A stretch of DNA of 35,982 bases, from positions 1-35,982 of the forward strand of contig JAAYJM010000177.1 in assembly GCA_012522895.1 (NCBI GenBank). Reading direction: 5' to 3'. This DNA comes from Ignavibacteria bacterium (GTDB lineage: Bacteria; Bacteroidota; Ignavibacteria; Kapaibacteriales; UBA2268). Of the stretch, positions 15,147 through 24,030 are shown one piece after another (the stretch's first letter is position 1; every line of letters begins with the position of its first letter). Made by a program: the position numbers and the translations under genes. The notes under the pieces are model-generated. The model had not been told where the DNA came from and did no database searches. It was given only the letters and a program-made list of their open reading frames with translations.

Positions 15147-17006
15147 TTAATCTTCTGAAAATTGAATATCGTAAAGTTTTTTGTAAACGCCAGCCTTTTC
15201 AATAAGCTCTTTATGACTGCCTTGCTCAACAATTTCACCGTTATCAAAAACAAAAATCGTGTCGCAATCAATAATCGTTGCTAAACGGTGGGCAATGATA
15301 ATCGCAGTTCTGTTTTTCATAGATTGATTTATTGCCTGCTGGACTGTCTTTTCAGATTCAGAATCCAGTGAGGAGGTTGCTTCGTCAAAAACTAAAATTT
15401 GTGGATTTTTTATTATCGCGCGAGCAATCGACACCCTTTGCCTTTCGCCGCCGGAGAGCTTAACACCACGATCTCCGATATATGTATCGAAGCCATTGGG
15501 AAGTTTTTGAATAAAGTTGTTAGAATTAGAAATATGGGCAGCTTTTAAAAGTTCGCTTTCCTCTTTATTATGTTCAAATTTATTATGCTCAAATAAAATA
15601 TTCCCTTTTAAAGTATCGTTAAACAAGATACACTCTTGCGGGACAACTCCAAATAGATTTCTGTAAGAACTAATTTTAAAATCTCTAATATTTTTTCCGT
15701 CAATAGTAATATCGCCTTGCTCGGGGTTGTAGAATCGAAGCAGCAAATCTATCATAGTGGATTTTCCGCTTCCGCTTGCGCCGACAAAAGCAACTTTTTG
15801 GCATTTTTTTATGGAAAAATTTATATTTTTTAAAACGTAGTCTTGTTCATATTTAAAGCTAAGCCCTTTCACTTCAATCAAGTTTTCAAAGTTATTTATC
15901 GTTAAATTCCCGTCTTTAACCGTTTGGGGGTAGTCCAAAAGACTGAAAACCCTTTCTCCCGCTACTACTCCGCGTTGGAACTGAGAAATACTATTGATAA
16001 CAGTAGTAATGGGCGACATTACAGCGAAAAGCGAAAAAAGAAAGAGCATAAGCTCATCGGCTGGCATTGTCTTATTCATCACCTCCATCCCACCAACAAG
16101 CAGCACAACAGAAAGAGCGGCAATAGCAAACATTTCATTTACCGAAGGAATGATTGTAATAATTTTTTGGTGTTTTATTGATGAACGGACATATTTTTTT
16201 GTTTGCTCTTTAAATTTGCCGTTAATAACTTGCTCAATGCCAAAGGATTTTATTACCCTAATGCCAGAGATTGCCTCGTGAAGCACTGATGTCCAATCAG
16301 CGAGTGCAACTTGCATTCTTGTCGCATATCGCCTTAAATATTGCATTGCATATTTCACTAAAAACATACTTATTATGCTTGTTGCAAATGCTATTAATGT
16401 AAGCTTTGCAGAAATTGCAAGCAACAGGAAAAGAAATAAAATAACCTGCGTTATTTCGCGTAGCACTACATTAAGCGAACAAATTGTGGAGGAATTTAAA
16501 ACCGCTATGTCGTTAGAAATTATGGAAATTAAAGTGCCTTCTCTTTGCTTATTAAAAAAATCTACTGAAAATGAAGTTAATTTTTCAAAAACTTTGTCTC
16601 GTATATGCTTAACCACATTTTCTTCTAATGTAACCGTTGCAACAGAAGATAAATACTTGAAAACGTTTTTTAAAAGGAAAAGAAAAATTATAACTAAGCT
16701 AAGTTTTAAAAGAGAGTTAAAAGTATCGGCATCGTAAATGATGGAATTAATAAAATTATAAAAACTGTCTTTTATTCCATCAAAAAAAGATTGCTGAGCT
16801 AAAGGGTTAATTTCCGCAACCTCTTCATTGAAAATAATTTGGAAAATTGGTTTAATTACCGCAATGGAAACAGTGCTAAAAAAGGAAAAAATAGTATTTA
16901 AAAATATTGCTAATAAAAACAAATATATAAAAGGTTTTAAAAAACCGAAAAGGCGAAAAAGAACTGGGAAAAAATTACTTTTTTCTTTTTTTTTTGATTT
17001 AGACAT
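15147..17006 (-). CDS. MsbA-like ABC exporter (fused membrane and ATPase domains)
   Basis: This 619-residue half-transporter would act as a homodimer in the inner membrane; MsbA relatives flip lipid A or other lipids and export drugs. Six membrane helices occupy roughly residues 20-330. The ATPase domain from about 375 shows Walker A VGASGSGKST, the Q-loop VVPQECILF, signature KLSGGERQR, Walker B ILVFDEATSSLD and the switch histidine IIIAHRLATI. I start at ATG 17006 (basic MSKSKKKEK, with GGAAATCT before it) and not the TTG at 17069. A 15-bp in-frame tandem duplication (15565-15594) repeats FEHNK between the Q-loop and the signature. The substrate is unknown. It is divergent from yjbQ. Confidence 0.93.
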   Translation of the reverse strand: MSKSKKKEKSNFFPVLFRLFGFLKPFIYLFLLAIFLNTIFSFFSTVSIAVIKPIFQIIFNEEVAEINPLAQQSFFDGIKDSFYNFINSIIYDADTFNSLLKLSLVIIFLFLLKNVFKYLSSVATVTLEENVVKHIRDKVFEKLTSFSVDFFNKQREGTLISIISNDIAVLNSSTICSLNVVLREITQVILFLFLLLAISAKLTLIAFATSIISMFLVKYAMQYLRRYATRMQVALADWTSVLHEAISGIRVIKSFGIEQVINGKFKEQTKKYVRSSIKHQKIITIIPSVNEMFAIAALSVVLLVGGMEVMNKTMPADELMLFLFSLFAVMSPITTVINSISQFQRGVVAGERVFSLLDYPQTVKDGNLTINNFENLIEVKGLSFKYEQDYVLKNINFSIKKCQKVAFVGASGSGKSTMIDLLLRFYNPEQGDITIDGKNIRDFKISSYRNLFGVVPQECILFNDTLKGNILFEHNKFEHNKEESELLKAAHISNSNNFIQKLPNGFDTYIGDRGVKLSGGERQRVSIARAIIKNPQILVFDEATSSLDSESEKTVQQAINQSMKNRTAIIIAHRLATIIDCDTIFVFDNGEIVEQGSHKELIEKAGVYKKLYDIQFSED

Positions 17007-17079
17007 AGATTTCCAATTTTCGAACAAAAATATTTCCAAATTAAAAAATATTTGATTAGCAACAATCAATTATAATTTC

Positions 17080-17087
17080 TATATTTG
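17080..17087 (+). promoter_or_regulatory. Candidate -7 element (TATATTTG) for yjbQ
   Basis: TATATTTG at 17080-17087 matches TAnnTTTG and ends 25 bases before the yjbQ start codon. A TTTG at 17051-17054 is 25 bases upstream, longer than the usual 19-20, so the -33 element is not assured. Confidence 0.45.
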
Positions 17088-17112
17088 TGATTTCGATTAA
17101 TTAGGAGAAAAA

Positions 17113-17529
17113 ATGAAATCATTTAGAAAAGAACTCTGGTATAATACCAGCACTCGCCGAGCATTTGTCAATATTACAAGAGAAGTAGAGGATTGCATAA
17201 TCGAAAGCGGCGTAAAAGAAGGTTTTGTGCTTGTTAATGCGATGCACATCACTGCAAGCGTCTTTATTAATGACGATGAATCGGGATTGCACCAGGATTA
17301 TGAAGTATGGTTAGAAAAGCTTGCTCCTGAAAAACCGCACTCTCAATATAGACACAACGGCTTTGAAGACAATGCTGACGCACATTTGAAGCGTCAAGTT
17401 ATGGGACGCGAGGTAGTGGTAGCTATAACAAATGGAAAATTGGATTTTGGTCCTTGGGAGCAAATTTTCTATGGCGAATTCGATGGCAAGCGAAGAAAAA
17501 GAGTGTTAGTAAAAATCATTGGTGAATAA
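17113..17529 (+). CDS. YjbQ/UPF0047 family protein
   Basis: The 138 residues show the family signatures [17 protein letters not shown] (residues 43-59) and [19 protein letters not shown], then [17 protein letters not shown]. Members fold as a trimeric beta protein with metal-binding histidines, and some show weak thiamine-phosphate synthase activity; the main cellular role is unclear. The start has a strong TTAGGAGAAAAAATG. A weak hairpin (AACTG/CAGTT, 17552-17569) with a T-rich tail follows the stop and may terminate it. It is divergent from the ABC exporter gene. Confidence 0.92.
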   Translation: MKSFRKELWYNTSTRRAFVNITREVEDCIIESGVKEGFVLVNAMHITASVFINDDESGLHQDYEVWLEKLAPEKPHSQYRHNGFEDNADAHLKRQVMGREVVVAITNGKLDFGPWEQIFYGEFDGKRRKRVLVKIIGE

Positions 17530-17547
17530 AAACTATTTACATTTTTA

Positions 17548-17629
17548 TCTGAACTGTGATTAAGCAGTTTTTCTTTTTTACAAAATAATAATCAGTGAAA
17601 TCATTTAATCTGCTTAATCGTGGTTCAGA
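17548..17629. repeat. Imperfect inverted repeat with GGTTCAGACAA end
   Basis: TCTGAACTGTGATTAAGCAG (17548-17567) and CTGCTTAATCGTGGTTCAGA (17610-17629) are inverted repeats of 20 bp with three mismatches. GGTTCAGACA recurs at 17861-17870 and a variant (AGTTCAGACAAATT) at 24007-24020. This looks like a short, non-coding, MITE-like dispersed repeat. Confidence 0.65.
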
Positions 17630-17789
17630 CAATTATTATAAGTCATATATTTTTATATTATTAGTTTGTATTGCTCACAATTGAATCGGACAATTTATTA
17701 AATTTTCATTAATGGAATTTGAGATTAAAAAAAATAATAATAGTGTTTTTTTTCTATAGATTCTTTCAAATGATTATAGATTACAAATC

Positions 17790-17814
17790 AAGCTACGGGC
17801 GAACCCCGTAGCTT
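17790..17814. other. GC-rich hairpin in the 378-base yjbQ-mscS gap
   Basis: AAGCTACGGG (17790-17799) pairs with CCCGTAGCTT (17805-17814) around a five-base loop. It lies about 95 bases past the mscS stop, without a T run on either strand. The rest of 17530-17907 is AT-rich and holds only the GGTTCAGACA repeats; I see no gene. Confidence 0.55.
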
Positions 17815-17907
17815 AATACCATTCTTTACAGTCAAGCAATCCTTCAATCAAGAAAATCACGGTTCAGACAAACTGCGTTCCTCACAGCGTTTTGAATGTC
17901 TGCTATC

Positions 17908-19683
17908 CTACTCTTTGAGTATAGTCTGCTCTTTTCCATCGCTAATAAAGCTGTAATGAGGAGACATCATCTCTATACCTGCTTCCTTGAAAACGTCTTG
18001 AATATTTTTATGAAGCTCTGAATAAACGCCTGCTTGATTATTGGGTTTATCCGTATAGGCATTCAGTTCATAAGAAACATAAAAATCGTCTAAACTGGTT
18101 TGTAAAACAAAGGGTTCAGGACTATTGAGTATATTGATAGTTCTTTTTGCAGCGTCAATTAAAAGTTTATGAACCTGCTGCCAAGGGACTTCATAGCCCA
18201 TTGTTACTGTTGTGTGCAAAATAAGTCCCTCTTCACTATTGCAATAATTTACAGTGTGCGAAGAAAGAATATTTGAATTTGGGATTGTAATTTCTTCGTT
18301 GTGAGGAGTTACAATGCGAACTACAAAAGGAGTTTTTTCGATAACATCACCCGAGACATTGCCAATTTTCACTTTATCGCCAATTTTAAAGGGTCTCATA
18401 TAAGTGATTACAATTCCAGCAATCATATTCCCAATAATCGAGGAGGAGCCAATAGAAATAATTATACCGAAAAACACTGAAACTCCCTGAAAAATAGCAG
18501 AATCCGACCCGGGCAAATATGGAAAAATCAATATAAAAATAAATGCTAAAAGTAAAACTCGAAGTATGTAATAAGTAGTTTTCACCCAATCTGTATAAAA
18601 TCCTTTTATTACAAGTTTTCCGCTCTCAACCTCGTTTGCAATGTATTTTAAAAACTTTAATAAATACCTGCCAATAAACAAAAGAATTATAATTGTAATC
18701 AGATTTGGAATATAATCGAGGACTGCCTGAAATACTTTCTTTATCGGATTGAGAAAATAATCAAACAACGTATATGCGATGCTTTTTGTAACAGGGAAAA
18801 TGCTAAAAACAACCGGCAAAGCAATATAAATCACCAAACAATAAGAAAAATATTTAAGCAATTTGAGAATTACAAGAATAATTTTATGCTCTTTCTCAAC
18901 ATCAAGCAATACGTAACCCTTGATTCTAATGTCGATTAAAAATTTATCTTTATTTTTTGAGACAAAGCTCACAATTTTTTTAAACAAGTAAGAAAGCAGT
19001 CTTAGTAAAAAATAAAAAATTACTATAGCAAGTATTGCCAATGCGATTTGCTTTAAAATGGCTTGCCAGCTTCTCTCTTCTTTATATTTTTTTATACTTT
19101 GGTAAAATAAATCTGCATAATGCTTTGCTAACTCTTCTTTTGTTGAATTTGCAAAAAGTGCGTCATTGCTATAAATGCTCATTAAAAAAATCTCGCCAAA
19201 CATTAAGTCAGTTCTACCATCATTAACAAAAACTACAATAGAATCTGTTTTGCAATCAAAATCATCAACAATAGAGAGGATTCTCTTTTTTATGGCGTCC
19301 GCTCTCTCTTTTGCAGAGAAAGAGGCAAGCCCGGAATATATTAAAAACAGTGTGTCGCCAAAAGGCGAAACAGGATAAGCTGGCGTGATTTTGATAAGCG
19401 AATCGATTTGTAATGCCGATAGTGCATTTCTAATTGAATCTTGCTTTTTAAATTCATTTAGCTCTTTTTCTAATATGGAACGCTTCTCTTTTTCGCTTTC
19501 TTTTAGTTTTTTTATGTCTTCTTCAAATTTTGAATATTTAAGAGAATCATCTATGCGAATAGAATCTGAAACTCGCTTCAGCTCTAATAATTCTGAACTA
19601 ATTCTATTTGACTGACTGTCAATTTGGATAGCAAAACTCTTAGAAAACAGAAAAACAAGTAACAGAAAAATTATTTTTTTCAT
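17908..19683 (-). CDS. Large MscS-family mechanosensitive channel
   Basis: The 591-residue protein has a signal peptide (1-18), a coiled-coil-prone periplasmic segment (25-90), a small periplasmic domain (104-200) and membrane segments at roughly 209-230, 268-290, 325-345, 370-391 and 400-430. The last of these, with GIIISIGSSSIIGNMIAGIV, is the pore helix. After it come YMRPFKIGDKVKIGNVSGDV and HNEEITIPNSNILSS, the beta domain and cytoplasmic vestibule typical of MscS. Such channels release solutes on hypo-osmotic shock. It is longer than E. coli MscS (286 residues) because of the N-terminal part. No operon partner is evident; the next gene is divergent. Confidence 0.92.
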   Translation of the reverse strand: MKKIIFLLLVFLFSKSFAIQIDSQSNRISSELLELKRVSDSIRIDDSLKYSKFEEDIKKLKESEKEKRSILEKELNEFKKQDSIRNALSALQIDSLIKITPAYPVSPFGDTLFLIYSGLASFSAKERADAIKKRILSIVDDFDCKTDSIVVFVNDGRTDLMFGEIFLMSIYSNDALFANSTKEELAKHYADLFYQSIKKYKEERSWQAILKQIALAILAIVIFYFLLRLLSYLFKKIVSFVSKNKDKFLIDIRIKGYVLLDVEKEHKIILVILKLLKYFSYCLVIYIALPVVFSIFPVTKSIAYTLFDYFLNPIKKVFQAVLDYIPNLITIIILLFIGRYLLKFLKYIANEVESGKLVIKGFYTDWVKTTYYILRVLLLAFIFILIFPYLPGSDSAIFQGVSVFFGIIISIGSSSIIGNMIAGIVITYMRPFKIGDKVKIGNVSGDVIEKTPFVVRIVTPHNEEITIPNSNILSSHTVNYCNSEEGLILHTTVTMGYEVPWQQVHKLLIDAAKRTINILNSPEPFVLQTSLDDFYVSYELNAYTDKPNNQAGVYSELHKNIQDVFKEAGIEMMSPHYSFISDGKEQTILKE

Positions 19684-19771
19684 ATTTTTATTCTTAATTT
19701 AAAAAAATATAAAGATAGTAATTTGAATTTGAAATAAAAAATAGTATTTTTTTTTAATAACTGGTATTATT

Positions 19772-20635
19772 ATGAAGAGTTTTTTACTTATTTCAGCTCT
19801 TGCAATTCTTAGCTTTTTCTCAGTAAACGAGAAAGCATTTTCTTCCGAAGCCGATTCCTTAAAAGGTCCTTGGTTTCCAAAAGGGATTGTGGGTTTTAAC
19901 ATAAGCCAAATTGCTTTTGATAATTGGGCGCTTGGCGGCGATAACGCAATAACCTATTCAATTTTCGGCAACTTCGGCGCTGATTACAAAGAGAATAATT
20001 GGACTTTCACAAACTCCTTGAAATTGCTTTATGGACAAACAAAGCTTGGCGAGGCAGAGTTCAAAACGAATGACAACGAAATTTATCTTGAAGATGTTTT
20101 AAGCTATAATATTGGCTGGGCTGTCGATCCATTTTTCAGTAACACACTGCGAACCACAATCACAAAGGGATATAAAACAAAAGATGACGGAGCAGATTCT
20201 TTAATCGCCAATTTTTTTGACCCCGGCTATATAACCCAAAGCGTTGGCTTTACTTACGATAAGCTAAAAATTTTCAAAACCCGTGTTGGTGTGGCTTTCC
20301 AAGAAACCTTTGCCAATAAGCTCGCTCATTTCACTGACGATCCAGAAACATTGGAGAAGTTAGAAAAGTTTAAGTTTGAAACAGGTGTCGAATCCGTTAC
20401 AGATTTAGAGTGGGGTTTTCTTGAAAATATGATGCTCAATTCAAAATTGCGTCTCTTTTCTGCTTTCAATCGCCTCGAAACCTGGGATATTCGTTTCGAT
20501 AATGTGATTTCAGCAAAAATCAATGAATTTATTGTTGTCAATCTTAATTTATTGCTCGTCTATGAAAAAAAGCAATCGCTGAGAACTCAATTTAAAGAAG
20601 CCTTGCAGCTTGGGTTGTCATACTCAATTTTTTAG
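19772..20635 (+). CDS. DUF3078-type outer-membrane beta-barrel protein
   Basis: A signal peptide (about 1-24) precedes a beta-rich protein of 287 residues. The start of the mature part, GFNISQIAFDNWALGGDNA, matches the NWxxGGxN motif of the DUF3078 family of Bacteroidota. Alternating strands such as WTFTNSLKLLYGQT and FIVVNLNLLLVYE and a terminal aromatic (LSYSIF) indicate an outer-membrane barrel. Function is unknown for the family. There is no clear Shine-Dalgarno, which is common in this phylum. It is divergent from mscS with an 88-base gap. Confidence 0.82.
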   Translation: MKSFLLISALAILSFFSVNEKAFSSEADSLKGPWFPKGIVGFNISQIAFDNWALGGDNAITYSIFGNFGADYKENNWTFTNSLKLLYGQTKLGEAEFKTNDNEIYLEDVLSYNIGWAVDPFFSNTLRTTITKGYKTKDDGADSLIANFFDPGYITQSVGFTYDKLKIFKTRVGVAFQETFANKLAHFTDDPETLEKLEKFKFETGVESVTDLEWGFLENMMLNSKLRLFSAFNRLETWDIRFDNVISAKINEFIVVNLNLLLVYEKKQSLRTQFKEALQLGLSYSIF

Positions 20636-20685
20636 ATTGTTAAATATTTCGCATTAAAGAAAAGAATTTTTACAAAAAAAAATGA

Positions 20686-20693
20686 TATTTTTG
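20686..20693 (+). promoter_or_regulatory. Candidate -7 element (TATTTTTG) for nfnA-nfnB-ribE
   Basis: TATTTTTG matches TAnnTTTG and lies 54 bases before the nfnA start codon in an otherwise A/T-only stretch. No firm -33 element was found at the right distance. Confidence 0.4.
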
Positions 20694-20747
20694 TAATTAG
20701 TTATAACTATACAAAGTTCTAAACTTTTTTTAAAAATGAGATAATAA

Positions 20748-21608
20748 ATGAATAAAATACTCGAGACAAGGCTCTTAGCGCCGGCAATTAAACTTTTTAA
20801 AGTAGAAGCTTTAAAGATTGCAAAAAAACGCAAGGCTGGTCAGTTCATAATTTTGCGAGTTCGCGAAGATGGAGAGCGAATTCCTCTTACTATTGCAGAT
20901 TCAAACATCGAAGAAGGCTCGATTACCTTTATCGTCCAAGGGGTTGGCAAAACAACGAAGCAACTAAACAGCTTGGAAGCAGGAGATTTCATCTCCGATA
21001 TTGTGGGTCCACTTGGGCGTCCATCACGCATAGAAAACTTTGGCACAGCGGTCAGTATTGGAGGAGGTGTCGGAGCCGCAATAGCCTACCCAACGGCAAA
21101 GGCACTAAAAGAAGCTGGAAACTATGTAATTAGCATTGTCGGTGGCCGGAGCAAGGAATTTGTTATTCTTGAAGATGAAATGAAGGCAACAAGCGATGAA
21201 TTTTATCCTTGCACAGATGATGGCACTTATGGATTTCATGGCTTTGTTACTCAAAAACTTCAACAGCTAATCGATAGCGGGAAAAAGATTGACTATGTTC
21301 TTGCAATTGGTCCAATTCCAATGATGGAGGGAGTAGCTAATGTTACAAAGCCATACAGAATCGAGACTTCCGCGAGTTTAAATACTATTATGGTAGATGG
21401 AACAGGGATGTGCGGTGGCTGTCGGGTTATAGTTGGGGGAAAAACAAAATTTGCTTGCGTTGATGGTCCTGAATTTGACGCTCACGAAGTGGATTTTAAG
21501 ATTTTAAGCAATAGGAACAAAATGTATTTGACGCAAGAGCAAACCTCGGAAGATGAGCATTCCTGCTTTTTGGACAAAATGTATGAAAAAGGAAAAGCCA
21601 ATGGCTGA
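20748..21608 (+). CDS. nfnA: NfnA-like flavoprotein (sulfide/dihydroorotate dehydrogenase-type FAD/NAD-binding subunit)
   Basis: This is the small subunit of NADH-dependent ferredoxin:NADP+ oxidoreductase or a close relative. The N-terminal ferredoxin-reductase fold holds GQFIILRVREDGERIPLTIAD (FAD site), and SIGGGVGAAIAYPTAKAL at 103-120 binds the nucleotide. Near the C-terminus, DGTGMCGGC at 217-225 with C237 supplies an Asp-plus-three-Cys set like the [2Fe-2S] site known in Nfn enzymes. It overlaps the next gene by eight bases. Such pairs bifurcate electrons between NADH, NADPH and ferredoxin, or act as a sulfide dehydrogenase; the sequence alone does not decide. Confidence 0.88.
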   Translation: MNKILETRLLAPAIKLFKVEALKIAKKRKAGQFIILRVREDGERIPLTIADSNIEEGSITFIVQGVGKTTKQLNSLEAGDFISDIVGPLGRPSRIENFGTAVSIGGGVGAAIAYPTAKALKEAGNYVISIVGGRSKEFVILEDEMKATSDEFYPCTDDGTYGFHGFVTQKLQQLIDSGKKIDYVLAIGPIPMMEGVANVTKPYRIETSASLNTIMVDGTGMCGGCRVIVGGKTKFACVDGPEFDAHEVDFKILSNRNKMYLTQEQTSEDEHSCFLDKMYEKGKANG

Positions 21609-23025
21609 GCTAAATAATAAAGAAAGAATGAGAATCAAGCGGCATAAAATGCCAAAACAAGAGCCTGAGCAGAGAATAAAAAATTTTAACGAAGTAAATT
21701 CTGGTTACACTGAGGAACTTGCCGTTGCAGAAGCAAACCGCTGTATTCAATGCAAAAACTCTCCTTGCATAGCAGGCTGCCCTGTCTCAATCAACATCCC
21801 AAAATTTATAAAGTTAATTTCTGAAAGAAAGCACAAGGAAGCTGCTGCCGTTATAAAAATAGACAACGCACTCCCAGCGGTTTGCGGTAGGGTTTGTCCC
21901 CAAGAGGAGCAGTGCGAAAAAGTTTGCGTCCTCGCAAAACGAGGCGAGCCTGTTGCTATTGGGAATTTGGAACGCTGGGCTGCGGATTGGGAAAGAAAAA
22001 ATATAGGATTACAAATTCCAAATAAAAAGCCAAGCACCGGCAAAAGAATTGCCGTTGTGGGCGCAGGTCCAGCGGGCATTAGTTGTGCTGGCGATCTAGC
22101 CCAAATGGGGCATAAAGTAACAGTGTTTGAAGCACTACACAGCACGGGCGGCGTTCTTATTTACGGCATTCCGGAGTTTCGTTTGCCAAAAAAAATAGTG
22201 AATATTGAAATCGAAGCTCTTGCAAAAATGGGAGTAGAATTTATTACAAACTGCGTAATTGGACTTACTGAAACGGTGGACGAGCTTTTAGAACGTTTTG
22301 ATGCTGTTTTCATCGGTGTAGGTGCTGGTCTTCCATATTTTATGAATATACCCGGTGAGCATTTAAACGGGGTCTATTCTGCAAATGAATTTTTAACCCG
22401 CGTAAATTTAATGAAGGCATATACTTTTCCAATTGCTGACACTCCTATGTTTGATGTAAAAAATAAGGTGGTAGCTGTTTTTGGGGGCGGGAATACTGCT
22501 ATGGATGCCGTCCGAACCTCGCTTCGGCTTGGCGCAAAACGCGCTATGGTTATATATCGCAGAACTGAAGCAGAAATGCCCGCAAGGATTGAAGAAATTA
22601 AGCACGCAAAAGAAGAGGGCGTGGAATTCTGCCTTCTTGCTGCTCCAACTGAATTTATTGGCAATGAAAATGGCTGGCTTAGTTCAGCGAGATTGCAAAA
22701 AATGAAGCTCGGTGAAGCTGACAGCTCGGGCAGAAGGCGCCCCGTTCCGATTGAAGGGGACGTTGAGGACATTGCTATTCAAACGGCAATAATCGCTATC
22801 GGAAATGGTTCCAACCCAATTATTCACAACACAACTCCCGATTTGAATGTAAATAAATGGGGAAATATACTTGTTGAAAAAGACTCGATGAAAACAAATA
22901 AAAAAGGCGTTTTTGCTGGTGGCGACATTGTAACCGGTGGAGCTACTGTGATTCTCGCAATGGGAGCGGGACGCACTGCTGCAAAATCTATAAATAATTA
23001 CCTTAACAATCCGGACGCTTGGTAA
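21601..23025 (+). CDS. nfnB: NfnB-like / glutamate synthase small-subunit-type oxidoreductase
   Basis: The 474-residue partner of NfnA. Two cysteine sets near the N-terminus, CIQCKNSPCIAGC (C48, C51, C56, C60) and CGRVCPQEEQCEKVC (C95, C99, C105, C109), bind two [4Fe-4S] clusters. The FAD domain begins with VVGAGPAGISCAGDLA (153-168), an NADP site has FGGGNTAMDAVRTSLRLGA, and GGDIVTGGATVILAMGAG ends the second FAD half. I start at ATG 21601 with AAGGAAAAGCC before it, not at the in-frame start 48 bases upstream inside nfnA. Annotation pipelines often call this gltA/gltD; with nfnA next to it, an Nfn complex is more likely than glutamate synthase, since no large GltB is in the window. Confidence 0.88.
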   Translation: MAELNNKERMRIKRHKMPKQEPEQRIKNFNEVNSGYTEELAVAEANRCIQCKNSPCIAGCPVSINIPKFIKLISERKHKEAAAVIKIDNALPAVCGRVCPQEEQCEKVCVLAKRGEPVAIGNLERWAADWERKNIGLQIPNKKPSTGKRIAVVGAGPAGISCAGDLAQMGHKVTVFEALHSTGGVLIYGIPEFRLPKKIVNIEIEALAKMGVEFITNCVIGLTETVDELLERFDAVFIGVGAGLPYFMNIPGEHLNGVYSANEFLTRVNLMKAYTFPIADTPMFDVKNKVVAVFGGGNTAMDAVRTSLRLGAKRAMVIYRRTEAEMPARIEEIKHAKEEGVEFCLLAAPTEFIGNENGWLSSARLQKMKLGEADSSGRRRPVPIEGDVEDIAIQTAIIAIGNGSNPIIHNTTPDLNVNKWGNILVEKDSMKTNKKGVFAGGDIVTGGATVILAMGAGRTAAKSINNYLNNPDAW

Positions 23026-23660
23026 TGTTTACTGGTTTAATAGAGGAGATTGGAACTGTAAAATCGCTTTTGCAAAAGGGAAATGCTCGCAGGTTTTCTA
23101 TTGAAGCTAATTCTATTTTTAGCGATTTAAAAGTTGATGATTCAGTTGCTATAAACGGCTGCTGTCAAACAGTTATAAAAATTCAAAACAATACATTCGA
23201 GGCAGAGGCTGTTGAAGAAACTTTAAGGAAAACTACTCTTGGCAGCTTTGTCCCTGGCCATGTCGTAAATTTAGAAAGGGCAGTCCGATTGCAAGATAGA
23301 TTAGGAGGGCATTTAGTCCAAGGACACGTTGATTGCATTGGCACAATTTCAAAAATTAGAAAAGAAACCCTCGGCATTTTACTTAGAATCGCCTACCCCT
23401 CGGAATTTAGAAAATATATTGCTCCTACTGGTTCAATTTGCATTGACGGAGTGAGCTTAACCGTTGCCAAAGACGAAGAGCATAGCTTCACCGTTGCGAT
23501 TATTCCGCACAGTTGGAGCAAAACCGTTTTTCCTACTTTGCAAGTTGGAAGCAAAGTAAATCTTGAATTCGACATTATTGGAAAATATGTAGAAAAAATT
23601 CTTCGTGAAGAAAAACGCAGTTCTACTTTGAGCGAGTTTTTGAAAAGTGAAAGAATATGA
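23025..23660 (+). CDS. ribE: Riboflavin synthase alpha chain
   Basis: The enzyme dismutates two molecules of 6,7-dimethyl-8-ribityllumazine to riboflavin. MFTGLIEEIG is the classic N-terminus, and the two lumazine-binding barrels each contribute an SxxxNGxCxTV-like element (VAINGCCQTV; ICIDGVSLTVAKD). The GGHLVQGHVD stretch begins the second barrel. The start ATG shares its A with the nfnB stop (TAATG), so translation is coupled; a TTG six bases upstream is less likely. The 211-residue length is normal. Making flavin next to two flavoproteins is an understandable grouping. The stop codon lies inside a following short HicB-like frame. Confidence 0.95.
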   Translation: MFTGLIEEIGTVKSLLQKGNARRFSIEANSIFSDLKVDDSVAINGCCQTVIKIQNNTFEAEAVEETLRKTTLGSFVPGHVVNLERAVRLQDRLGGHLVQGHVDCIGTISKIRKETLGILLRIAYPSEFRKYIAPTGSICIDGVSLTVAKDEEHSFTVAIIPHSWSKTVFPTLQVGSKVNLEFDIIGKYVEKILREEKRSSTLSEFLKSERI

Positions 23661-23904
23661 ATATATAATTTGGAAGGAAGGGAACTATTTCGTATCACAA
23701 TGTTTAAACGTTAATGTTTCTTCTTTTGGTGAAAGCCATAGTGAAGCTGTAAGCAACTTAAAAGAAGCTGTAGAACTATATTTTGAAGATGAAGAAATTG
23801 ATTTGCCTGCGATTCCAGATGCAGTTTTTACATATTTCTCATCGGCAAAAAATTGTCCATCTTTGCCAGCAAGCTTCAATGTTTCTTTTGCGTTTTCTAT
23901 GTAA
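23647..23904 (+). pseudogene. HicB-like antitoxin fragment, C-terminus replaced
   Basis: The first 55 residues (MKEYEYIIWKEGNYFVSQCL... through SEAVSNLKEAVELYFEDEE) match the short HicB/UPF0150-type fold with its beta strands and NLxEAVELYFED helix. After about residue 58 the frame continues only because it reads antisense through a DUF5618-like gene fragment. The start is GTG, inside the last codons of ribE, with no convincing Shine-Dalgarno. No HicA toxin (about 60-80 residues with a double-stranded-RNA-binding fold) is adjacent. I read it as a truncated gene left by a deletion; a residual peptide could still be made from the ribE transcript. Confidence 0.6.
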
Positions 23905-23939
23905 CGCATTGCTTCTTGATATGCACTTTTTGTTTTCAT
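23685..23939 (-). pseudogene. DUF5618-like gene fragment, antisense to the HicB fragment
   Basis: Read on the minus strand, the first 45 residues (MKTKSAYQEAMRYIENAKETL, then GKDGQFFADEKYVKTASGIA) match the N-terminus of the short DUF5618 family of Bacteroidota, helical proteins of about 120-130 residues. From about residue 46 (position about 23805) the frame is only the antisense of the HicB-like fragment (Ser-rich, no family signature). So the 3' two-thirds of this gene and the 3' end of the hicB-like gene are missing, and the two are fused tail to tail. The function of DUF5618 is unknown. Confidence 0.6.
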
Positions 23940-24030
23940 TTTAACTTCTTTAAATAGTTTTTACAGTTGCAAAAATAAACTTAATTATTTTAAATACAAA
24001 GCAAACAGTTCAGACAAATTATAACAAACA

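Noticed and set aside
21553-21600. Upstream in-frame start of nfnB at 21553
   Set aside because: It lies deep inside nfnA and has no ribosome-binding site; the ATG at 21601 has AAGGA at the correct distance.
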